A DNA stretch of 64,000 nt from Natrinema altunense. Its GTDB lineage: Archaea; Halobacteriota; Halobacteria; Halobacteriales; Natrialbaceae. Both the position numbers and the translations under genes were made by a program. The notes under the pieces are model-generated. The model was given only the letters and a program-made list of their open reading frames with translations. It did not search any database and had not been told where the DNA came from. How positions within the stretch are numbered: position 1 is the first letter of the stretch; every line of letters begins with the position of its first letter. Where the stretch lies: assembly GCF_000731985.1 (NCBI RefSeq), contig NZ_JNCS01000002.1:186001-250000 (forward strand), in the 5' to 3' direction. This document shows, piece after piece, positions 51,470 through 58,702 of the stretch.

Positions 51470-51940
51470 TCAGTCATTACGGATGCGCCCATGACGCTTT
51501 ATCTCTTCGAAGAGCCATTCGGAGAAAGAATCGGCTTTTTGCTCTACCTCCCCATGAGACATGAAGACGTACACGGGTGGATCATCCCCCTCCTCCGTAT
51601 TGAAGAAGTAAAATGAATATCCTTGATGACCCATAAACACGAAATCATTAGTGTCAAATTCAAAATCAACCTCACCTTCTTTGATTTCCATCTCAGCAAA
51701 CTCTTGCTGACGCTTCATTTCAGGATATGCGAACTCGCTTCCTCGACGAAACCCATTGGGATCTTTCCCGATGTGTTTCATACAGGACCTGTACACCTCT
51801 GGAAGCTCTATACCACGGTTCGCTTCGAGTTCTTGTATCTCCTCTTCTGTACATCCCTCGATTTGGTCTTCTGATCCAAGTTCATTTTTGACGAGTAATT
51901 CAACTGCTTGTCTTCCGACCGTCTTAGTATCCTCAGTCAT
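51470..51940 (-). CDS. SUKH/SMI1-KNR4-type immunity protein
   Basis: 156 aa from ATG 51940, which lies inside the last codons of the toxin gene (8-nt overlap ATGACTGA). The SMI1/KNR4 (SUKH-1) pattern is clear: TEEEIQELEANRGIELPEVYRSCMKHIGKDPNGF, EFDTNDFVFMGHQGYSFYFF and VYVFMSHGEVEQKADSFSEWL. SUKH proteins bind and neutralise toxin domains, commonly deaminases and nucleases, in polymorphic toxin systems. The tight coupling to the toxin strongly suggests that it is the cognate antitoxin. Acidic, cytosolic; codon use is AT-richer than in flanking core genes. Confidence 0.85.
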   Translation of the reverse strand: MTEDTKTVGRQAVELLVKNELGSEDQIEGCTEEEIQELEANRGIELPEVYRSCMKHIGKDPNGFRRGSEFAYPEMKRQQEFAEMEIKEGEVDFEFDTNDFVFMGHQGYSFYFFNTEEGDDPPVYVFMSHGEVEQKADSFSEWLFEEIKRHGRIRND

Positions 51941-53393
51941 CGTCTTCCTCCAAGTTTTCACAATTGCTTACGACAGTCTCAATTCCATCAAATTGCTCTT
52001 CAACTTTCGCCTTCCCCCCTTCCCATCCAAGTATCGATAGTATTCTGTCACAGGAAATACAAGGCGCTCGTTCAGTGAACAGTGTTATTCTCCCATCTGC
52101 TTCTTCTAAGTCAAAGCTACTTGCAGTGTGTTCGAGAATCTTTACTTCGCTGTCCCACATATTTTCGGCGAGTAGATTCTCGTCAGTTCTGTGATCGAAT
52201 TCTCTCTCATCCTGAAATGGACCGGGAAGTAGCGGGTTATTCTCGTTATCCTCGTTTGATCGCCTTTTCCCACTGCTAGCAGCCGCCCAGAATGAGGATC
52301 CGTCTATCTCTATTTTTGCAAACGCAACGTTACGTCGGATATCGCCTACACTATCGGTCTCGTCTCTCGTGGGTAACGGTGCAACCTCTTCTCTCAACCC
52401 TCTCGTTATCTTCTCTCCAGCGTTGGGGGTGATCTTGTGCATACCAGCGTCTTCATCGTACTCGAGCAGGTCCGTTTCATCTTCGAGGTATGTATGAGCG
52501 TACTCGTTGATATCAAATCCAGCTGCCCACTTTTCCATCGAATCGTGGGTGACTTGCTGATTGTTTAATCGTTGGATGTGAACCCCGGTATCCGCCATCC
52601 GCTGAATTCCCAAATCCTCACCTGTCACCACACGTTTGGCAGTTTCCTCGGCCTCACGTTCGAGACGATCATCGGGATCGATCTCGAGTGCAGCATCCTG
52701 AGGCAGCATCGAAAGGGCACCACCCGTCTGCTGTCGGACGTGTGCGAGTTCGTGGGCGATGAGGTGTTGGCCGTCCGGAGAGTCGGGCTCGTACTCGCCG
52801 CTATTGAATGTGATGTGGGTGCCGACAGTGAACGCCCGCGCATTGAGTTCCTCACAGGCGTTGGCAGCGCTGGCTCCGGTGTGGATCGTGACATCGCTGA
52901 AGTCTTCGCCCATGCGCTCTTCCATCAGGTGCTGAAGTTCCGGGTTCAGCGACCGTCCCGACGACGAGATCACGTCCCGTACTGACTGAAGAACTCCAGT
53001 ATCACCGGCGCTGTCGGTATTGCTGTGTTTCTGCGTGTTGCGATGGACGGATTTGGCGTTCTGGCGCTCGATGTCCGTGGGGACCTCGGGCGGACGTTCG
53101 TTCTGCCGTTCCCGGAACGCCTCCATCTCCTCGAAATCACCCAGAATTTCGATAGGCATTCCTTCCTCAATTCTTCTTCTGGTAAGCCCGATACCGCTCC
53201 TATGGACCATCTGCTGGATCTTCTCGATCTGGCCTTCAGCGTACGGCTCTACACCGTACCGCTCCTTGCACTCCTTGGGCGAGATATCCGGTCCCGACGA
53301 ACTGGTACTCTTCGACGTGGATCGATATAACCGGTTCCCAGATGACGACGATGTCCGGCTCTTACTGCTTTTATTCAGCCGCCTGCGGGGCAT
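51933..53393 (-). CDS. polymorphic toxin: DUF4157 (HELAH) leader fused to deaminase-like C-terminal domain
   Basis: 486 aa from ATG 53393. Residues 1-40 are basic and Ser-rich. Residues ~146-226 form the DUF4157 domain, with LNPELQHLMEERMG, DVTIHTGASAANACEELNARAFTVG and the zinc motif HELAH (214-218). A linker with RMADTGVHIQRLNNQQV ends at 281. Residues ~285-486 are a separate domain with DSEVKILE (414-421) and PCISC (444-448). This matches a cytidine-deaminase-fold toxin (DxE plus CxxC zinc site, Asp in place of the usual His/Cys). DUF4157 is known as the eCIS-core domain of effectors loaded into contractile injection particles. No signal peptide. The SUKH gene overlaps its end. Confidence 0.85.
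   Translation of the reverse strand: MPRRRLNKSSKSRTSSSSGNRLYRSTSKSTSSSGPDISPKECKERYGVEPYAEGQIEKIQQMVHRSGIGLTRRRIEEGMPIEILGDFEEMEAFRERQNERPPEVPTDIERQNAKSVHRNTQKHSNTDSAGDTGVLQSVRDVISSSGRSLNPELQHLMEERMGEDFSDVTIHTGASAANACEELNARAFTVGTHITFNSGEYEPDSPDGQHLIAHELAHVRQQTGGALSMLPQDAALEIDPDDRLEREAEETAKRVVTGEDLGIQRMADTGVHIQRLNNQQVTHDSMEKWAAGFDINEYAHTYLEDETDLLEYDEDAGMHKITPNAGEKITRGLREEVAPLPTRDETDSVGDIRRNVAFAKIEIDGSSFWAAASSGKRRSNEDNENNPLLPGPFQDEREFDHRTDENLLAENMWDSEVKILEHTASSFDLEEADGRITLFTERAPCISCDRILSILGWEGGKAKVEEQFDGIETVVSNCENLEEDDD
52552..52602. repeat. 51-bp direct repeat, toxin copy (partner 50652-50702)
   Basis: Identical to 50652-50702 except at one base (C at 52592, T at 50692). It covers codons 265-281 of the toxin gene, the boundary between leader and toxin domain. 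The partner copy lies 1900 bp away in the same orientation, next to the IS element. Confidence 0.9.
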
Positions 53394-53414
53394 ACGTACA
53401 CACTCTTGCGGCCT

Positions 53415-53422
53415 GTTATAAG
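53415..53422 (-). promoter_or_regulatory. TATA box of the toxin-immunity operon
   Basis: ttataagg on the plus strand (CCTTATAA on the coding strand), 22-29 bp before ATG 53393. This spacing suits a leaderless transcript and supports the chosen start over the ATG at 53462. Confidence 0.6.
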
Positions 53423-53597
53423 GTCTTCCTTGGATGCATGGATGCAGTCGAGTGAATCTCATACAATAGTCTCGGTGATGAACTACCGCCGAGAATCAGC
53501 ATATCGCTGCTACTCACACTTGGAAGCTGACACCCAAGTCTCACAGGAAGAATTTACGCCACCCGTATGGGACGATATGAGTTGGCTCTCGCTGTGA

Positions 53598-54005
53598 TCA
53601 AACGATCGTCTTAGAAGACCACATCGATCGATATTTTTGCTTGCTCGGTTCCACGGTGATCTCCTCCCCCATGCCATCGAAGGAGCGGTAGGTCACTTGA
53701 CGGACCATCTTGTCTTTGAGGACTGTGCAACCCGATTGCCCGTGTGACTGGTAGACGACAAAACAGTACCAGCCGTTGTGCCGACGGAGTTTCTCGTGGT
53801 ACTCGCGGTAGACCTTCCAGTCCCCGGGCTGTCCATCGGCGTGTTCGTGCATCGTTGATTTGATTTCGACCGGCTTCCCGCTCCTGAACCGAGCATCGTG
53901 ACGGCTGGCCCGCTCGAGGTCGAACCGTCGCTTCTCGGCCATCCGCTTTCGCGGAGTGCCCAAGTGATTCGCCCGCTTCGAGCGGAAGTTGGGGCTGTTT
54001 GACGC
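53598..54005 (-). pseudogene. PD-(D/E)XK-nuclease-like protein, probably frameshifted near its 3' end
   Basis: The reading frame is open through NFRSKRANHLGTPRKRMAEKRRFDLERASRHD and then GKPVEIKSTMHEHADGQPGDWKVYREYHEKLRRHNGWYCFVVYQ; internal starts are TTG 53963 and ATG 53942. The E-x-K core with an upstream Asp and the following YREYHE suggest a PD-(D/E)XK nuclease or nuclease-like mobile-element protein. After KDKMVR the expected tail appears in another frame as SSDLPLLRWHGGGDHRGTEQAKISID, so I infer a 1-bp frameshift around 53695-53705. The 5' start is also unclear. Confidence 0.5.
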
Positions 54006-54219
54006 CAGCGACGAAAACCACAGCAGTATCGTGATCGTGTTTCTCGAGTGCGTCGTGTGCGACTCGTTCCGAGAATAGAGGCAGCCATCGTCAGCGAGCC
54101 GAAACTAGAATCGTTGGAGGGCGTACGACTGGGTCTGCGTAGCTGGGCCGTCGGGGAGTCCGGTCTCTTTCCCGGTAGCTAACAGTAGATATAAGTAACT
54201 CGTCCATCATAATTAGCAT
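54006..54219. other. non-coding remnant stretch with a protein-like fragment
   Basis: On the reverse strand a short frame reads WLPLFSERVAHDALEKHDHDTAVVFVAGVK (about 54090-54000) after an in-frame stop and before a non-coding continuation. It looks like a scrap of a real protein but I cannot name it. The rest shows no gene. Confidence 0.3.
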
Positions 54220-54315
54220 GGAAGCCACGCTCCATGTGTCGCAGGGGACATGCGCGCAAATGTCCCGGGTGGTGGAGCACCCGAGACGTGGCTTCCAAAT
54301 CCCGCCACGGGATTT
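54220..54315. repeat. nested-hairpin element (MITE-like or structured RNA)
   Basis: Three perfect stems in 96 bp. Outer arms are GGAAGCCACG (54220-54229) and CGTGGCTTCC (54287-54296). Inside lies GGGACAT gcgcgcaa ATGTCCC (54245-54266). Directly after the outer arm lies AAATCCCG cca CGGGATTT (54297-54315). Such nested stems resemble the ends of IS200/IS605-type elements or a small non-autonomous element, or a structured transcript. No second copy was seen in the window. Confidence 0.55.
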
Positions 54316-54427
54316 GCAAGCATGATTCCGTACATTCTACCGGGATATAAACGTCCCGCACGACGATCGGACGTATCGCCTCGAGGAGCTGCGCGACCAG
54401 GATGCAGACGTATTTCGGAGGGAGGGC

Positions 54428-54601
54428 ATGTCCGATAGCCGCGACGCGGGCGGTGACACGCCGCCGGAGTGTCCCGACTGCGGGGAGCCGATGCTCGGGA
54501 TGCGGGTCGTCGGGCCGACGGTGGCCTACGCCATGCCCTGTGGCTGTTCGTTCGCGCCCGGACTGCTCGCGGACGGGTTCGAGAACGAGCCGGGTCGCTG
54601 A
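54428..54601 (+). CDS. 57-aa zinc-ribbon microprotein
   Basis: Short frame MSDSRDAGGDTPPECPDCGEP followed by MLGMRVVGPTVAYAMPCGCSFAPGLL. The CPDC...CGC cysteines form a zinc-ribbon pattern with two knuckles, and the acidic haloarchaeal composition supports coding. No partner is obvious. It is the first intact gene after the accessory stretch. Similar small zinc-ribbon proteins are abundant and poorly characterised in haloarchaea. Confidence 0.72.
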   Translation: MSDSRDAGGDTPPECPDCGEPMLGMRVVGPTVAYAMPCGCSFAPGLLADGFENEPGR

Positions 54602-54797
54602 AGCCGCCTCACACCCGATCGGACGACGGCTGTGCGATCGGGTCCGTGACGGCTATCGGCTCGCGCCCGCCGCTCGAGTCGCGGCGGACGGTCGGGCCGC
54701 CGACGGCGGTCGGTCGACACCCCATTCCCTTCGAACCCACCACCGAACGGCCGCGGTCGGCGATCGGCCCGTGAGCGCGACGCGAGCGCGCGCAGCC

Positions 54798-55109
54798 TTA
54801 GTTTTCGAGCCACGACGCGAGTCGATCGGCGACGGCCGTCGCGATGGCCGCGCCGATTCGGTCGGCGGATTCGGAGCAGTCCCAGACGTGGGCTCCGGTT
54901 CGGGTGACGGTCACCCAGTCGACGTAGCCGTGGCGGTCGAGTTCGAGCAGGAGGGACTCGAGCACGGCGTCGTCGGGACGACAGCCCAGCGCGTCCTCGA
55001 TGGCCGCGGCCAGTTGGCCGGTCGTCGCGACGATGCCGGTTTCGCGGTCGATATCGTGGGTCTGCGGGCCGAGTGACGGGGTTGGCGGGGATGGCAGTCG
55101 ATCGGTCAT
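54798..55109 (-). CDS. small haloarchaeal protein, possible winged-helix fold
   Basis: 103 aa from ATG 55109. Residues ~22-90 (IVATTGQLAAAIEDALGCRPDDAVLESLLLELDRHGYVDWVTVTRTG) alternate helices and a final beta pair like a small winged helix. The C-terminus is a helix (ADRIGAAIATAVADRLASWLE). No signal. Family not recognised; a DNA-binding role is possible only by fold resemblance. Confidence 0.65.
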   Translation of the reverse strand: MTDRLPSPPTPSLGPQTHDIDRETGIVATTGQLAAAIEDALGCRPDDAVLESLLLELDRHGYVDWVTVTRTGAHVWDCSESADRIGAAIATAVADRLASWLEN

Positions 55110-55266
55110 GGTCCGACACCGGGCGTAGCGGTAATAGGGCTGCCGGTCGGCACGGACACGAGGGAGCGGCGGGAACCGAAGCGCCGCGGTCGCGGGACAG
55201 CTCGAGAGACCGGACAATGCGTGTCGCAGCCGCTATCCCCACGGCGACCTCGACCCGACGCCCACC

Positions 55267-55914
55267 TTACGTCTCGGGCAGTTCGTTGATGATGACGACT
55301 GCCTCGCCGTCGATGACCGTCTCGTCAGCTTCGTCGACGACCCTCGTGTGCAACCGATAGCGGTCGCCACCGAGGGCCTCGACGATCTCGCACTCCGCCG
55401 TGACTCTCCCGCCGATCCGGACCGGACCCGTGAACTCGAGGGTCTGGGAGAGGTAGACCGTCACGCCGGGGAGCCGGGCCAGCGCGGCGCTGATCGTCCC
55501 GGCCACGAGCGTGCCGTGGGCGATCCGGCCGCTGAACTGGGTATCCTCGGCGAAGTCCGATTCGAGGTGGAGTCGGTTGGTGTCGCCGGAGACCTGTGCG
55601 AACGCGGTCACGTCGGTGTCCGCGATCGGCTTGCTGAACCGAACGTAGTCGCCGACGCCGAGCGAGTCGTAGTCGTCGGTCGAGCGCTCCATGACCCAGG
55701 TTTCGTCGCCGAACGAGACTTCGGCGGTTGGCGACGGCATCGTCGTCTCGGCCGCCGCTGACGCGTCCGTCCCCGCGGAACTGAACCCCATCGCGGCGAG
55801 GAGCGCGTTGTTCGCCTCGAGATAGCTATTGACGACGTGTTTCGAGATGTTGGACCACTGCTCGGCCGCTGGTGTGGCGGTGGCGCTGTCGGTGTCCGGA
55901 CATTGGCTGCTCAT
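55267..55914 (-). CDS. MaoC-type (R)-specific enoyl-CoA hydratase
   Basis: 215 aa. Residues ~15-45 are a helical segment (WSNISKHVVNSYLEANNALLAAM) reminiscent of phasin-like PHA-granule proteins. The hotdog MaoC domain follows, with hydratase motif DTNRLHLESDFAEDTQFSGRIAHGTLVAG (catalytic Asp/His). Such enzymes hydrate trans-enoyl-CoA to (R)-3-hydroxyacyl-CoA, feeding PHA synthesis. No pha genes are adjacent, so the PHA link rests on the N-terminal segment. Confidence 0.85.
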   Translation of the reverse strand: MSSQCPDTDSATATPAAEQWSNISKHVVNSYLEANNALLAAMGFSSAGTDASAAAETTMPSPTAEVSFGDETWVMERSTDDYDSLGVGDYVRFSKPIADTDVTAFAQVSGDTNRLHLESDFAEDTQFSGRIAHGTLVAGTISAALARLPGVTVYLSQTLEFTGPVRIGGRVTAECEIVEALGGDRYRLHTRVVDEADETVIDGEAVVIINELPET

Positions 55915-56126
55915 GGGTGTGAATCTGGGACCGTCCCGATCGACGGGAGTCGATTCCGCATACAGCTAGTACGGTCCCCGTCTTCGAGATGTCGCCAAAG
56001 CATGTTGGGTGGCCGACGGGAAATTTCTCGAGCGGTGACTGATCCGGCAATGAACACCCGATCGGTCCGATTCGAACCGTCCTGCGACGCCCCACGGCGT
56101 TCCCCCGCGACGGCTTGCGGCCGGAG

Positions 56127-56954
56127 CTAGGCCGCGGGAAGCCGGTCGAGAAAGTCGGCCGTGATCGCGTTGAACGCCAGCGGCCGGTCCTGATTGACGA
56201 GGTGGCCGGAGCCGGCGAGTTCTCGCTGGTCGCCGTCGGCGACCGCCGCGGCGATCTGCCGGCCCTGTCGCTTGACCAGCGGCGCTTCCTGCTCGCCGTG
56301 GACCACGAGCGTCGGCGTTTCGACACCGGTCAGCGCCGGCGGATCGTACCGATAGAGCGCATCGAAGATCTTCCGGAACTCGGTCGACGGGATGTTGCCG
56401 ACCGCCTCGAGCGCCTCGGCTCTGACCGCGGGGTCGACCGACAGCCACCGCTGGCCGGTCGTCGCCTGAATCGAGGACAGCATCGACCGGAACGTCCCTT
56501 TCGAGCCCGAGATCGACAGCGACATGGAGAGTGCCGGCAGCGGCGACCAGAACGACTTCAGTCCTGCCGGCAACTCGATCGGCGGCATCGACCGCACCGC
56601 GCCGCCGAGGATCGCGCCCGCCGCATCGTCCGGATGGCGGTCCAGGTACTCCTGGACGACCATCGAGCCCAGCGAGAGACCACAGAGGGTCGGCCGCTCG
56701 AGGTCGAGCGCCGACAGCAGGGCCTCGAGATCGTCGGTGAAGAGGCCGATCGAATACTCGTCCGGGTCGGTGCTGCCGGTCTCGCCGTGGCCCCGCACGT
56801 CGAGCGTGACGACGCGGTAGTCGTCGGCGAAGCGTTCGACCTGGGGGTCCCAGGCCCGGCCGTTCAGCCAGCCGCCGTGGACGAACACCAGCGGCGGGCC
56901 GTCGCCGCTCGTCTCGTACCAGATGGTCCCGTCCGCGAGTTCGAGTTCCGCCAT
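56127..56954 (-). CDS. alpha/beta-hydrolase fold enzyme
   Basis: 275 aa with oxyanion start PPLVFVHGGWLNGRAWDPQ and nucleophile elbow TLCGLSLGSMVVQEYL (Ser in GLSLG, near residue 95). Later acidic and His residues occur in TPTLVVHGEQEAPLV (near 215) and ELAGSGHLVNQDRP (near 255). Cytosolic; ATG 56954. The substrate cannot be inferred; non-specific esterase, haloperoxidase and lactonase are all in this superfamily. Confidence 0.88.
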   Translation of the reverse strand: MAELELADGTIWYETSGDGPPLVFVHGGWLNGRAWDPQVERFADDYRVVTLDVRGHGETGSTDPDEYSIGLFTDDLEALLSALDLERPTLCGLSLGSMVVQEYLDRHPDDAAGAILGGAVRSMPPIELPAGLKSFWSPLPALSMSLSISGSKGTFRSMLSSIQATTGQRWLSVDPAVRAEALEAVGNIPSTEFRKIFDALYRYDPPALTGVETPTLVVHGEQEAPLVKRQGRQIAAAVADGDQRELAGSGHLVNQDRPLAFNAITADFLDRLPAA

Positions 56955-57053
56955 ACGCCCTCTGGAACGCGCGTGCTCTTACACTACCGGGTTGCGTTCG
57001 ACGTGTTGCGAGGCTGCCAGAAGAATACCGGGGTCGAACGAGCGGCGACGCGG

Positions 57054-58637
57054 TCAGTCCTCGGTGCCCGCCTCGGTCCGCACCCAGCGGTCCCAAAACG
57101 AGTCGAAATCGGTCTCGTCCTCGGTGATCCGGTCCCACTCCGCGAGCCCGCGTTCCTCTCGAGAGCCGGGGATCGTGTTGTCGAGCACGAGCGCGGCGAG
57201 GCCGCCGACGGCCATGCCGGTCGAGCCGATGATGAAGACGGTATCGACGACGGCCTGTGCGGCGGCTTCGATCCAGATCGCACCCGATCCGCTCGTGCCG
57301 ACCAGCGAATCGACCGTCGCCTCGAGCCCGACGGCCTCGCGGAACGCAAGCGTGCTCTCGAAGTTGCCCATGTACGCCGGGATCGCCAGCCCGACGAAGA
57401 GGGCAAAGCCGATGACGAAGGTGTTGCGCGAGGAGTCCAGATCGACGTGGCGCAGGTTCGAGACCCCGACGGCGACGATCTGGCCGAACATGGCGATGAA
57501 GAGGCCGCCGACGATCGGGTCCGGGATCGTCGCGATCAGTTGGCCGAAGTAGCCGATAAAGCCGACGAACAGCATGACGACGGCCCCGATCTGGACGACG
57601 TACCGCGAGGCGACGCCGGTCAGGCCGATCGCGCCGATGTTCTCGGAGTAGGAGGTCGAACCGCCGGTCCCCATCACGCCGGCGAAGACGTTCATCAACC
57701 CCTCCATGCCGATGCCGTGGTTGATCCGCTTCCCGCTCGGCGCGCCCGAGCCGGTGATGTTCGCCACCGCGTAGTAGTCGCCGATGCTCTCGACGATCGA
57801 GGCCAACACGCCGGCGAACATCCCGACGACGAACGCGGTCGTCACCTGTGGCACGCCCCACTGGAAGGGGTAGATCGGCAACAGCAGTCGAGTGTCCGCG
57901 ACCTGCTCGAGGTCGACGAAGCCGGGATGACTCCCCCCGATGACGCCGGCGACCGAGAGCGCCGCCGCGACGACCCAGGCGATGACCAGCGCTAGAATGA
58001 CCGGATACAGACGGAACGCCCTGTGTTTGACGTCGAGATACTGCGAGAACAGCAGGATGAGGCCGAGCGTGAGGCCGAGCAGCCACCAACTCTGATCGGG
58101 CGTCGTGATCTGCGGTGCGCTGAACAGCGACAGCCCGATCAGTGCGATCGTCGGCGCGATGACGACCGGGGAGAGGAACCGACGGAGTTTCCCGACCAGT
58201 CCGAAGTACCCCATCGCGACCTCGACGACCGCAGCGACGATGATCGCCCCCTGTAACTGCAGCAACGCGGCCTCCCAGCCCGAACCCCCGGAGACGCCGC
58301 CGGCGGTGACGACGCCGACGATCGCAAGCGCGGGGGCGAGCATCGAGAACGGCGCGCCCTGCACGATCGGGTACCGGTTCCCGAACGTCGTCTGCGCCAG
58401 CGTCGCGATCCCGGAGACGACGAAGAACGTCCCGATGAACCGCGCGGTCACGCCGGGATAGTCCGTCATTCCCATGGCACTCGCCAGGATCAACGGCACC
58501 GCGATGTTCGCACCCACCATCGTCAGATAGTGCTGGATGCCCAGCACGATCGATTCGCCGAGCGGCGGCTGCTCGTCGATTCCGTACTCGATATCGTCGC
58601 CGACGGGGCCGTCGGCGACTGGCTCGTCCCCCGTCAT
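57054..58637 (-). CDS. NCS2-family uracil/xanthine permease
   Basis: 527-aa nucleobase:cation symporter with 12-14 membrane helices. NCS2 signature text: LGIQHYLTMVGANIAVPLILA, GNRYPIVQGAPFSMLAPALAI, VESIGDYYAVANITGSGAPSG and GTGGSTSYSENIGAIGLTGV. It belongs to the UraA/PbuX branch; uracil versus xanthine cannot be settled here. The N-terminal ~30 residues are acidic (haloarchaeal), and a short acidic tail ends in EAGTED. Confidence 0.92.
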   Translation of the reverse strand: MTGDEPVADGPVGDDIEYGIDEQPPLGESIVLGIQHYLTMVGANIAVPLILASAMGMTDYPGVTARFIGTFFVVSGIATLAQTTFGNRYPIVQGAPFSMLAPALAIVGVVTAGGVSGGSGWEAALLQLQGAIIVAAVVEVAMGYFGLVGKLRRFLSPVVIAPTIALIGLSLFSAPQITTPDQSWWLLGLTLGLILLFSQYLDVKHRAFRLYPVILALVIAWVVAAALSVAGVIGGSHPGFVDLEQVADTRLLLPIYPFQWGVPQVTTAFVVGMFAGVLASIVESIGDYYAVANITGSGAPSGKRINHGIGMEGLMNVFAGVMGTGGSTSYSENIGAIGLTGVASRYVVQIGAVVMLFVGFIGYFGQLIATIPDPIVGGLFIAMFGQIVAVGVSNLRHVDLDSSRNTFVIGFALFVGLAIPAYMGNFESTLAFREAVGLEATVDSLVGTSGSGAIWIEAAAQAVVDTVFIIGSTGMAVGGLAALVLDNTIPGSREERGLAEWDRITEDETDFDSFWDRWVRTEAGTED

Positions 58638-58702
58638 CGATTCTCGTCGGATAACGACGGAGGGTGTTCAAAGGGGTGTTGGTCCGTCCCTGGCGGTCCC
58701 GC

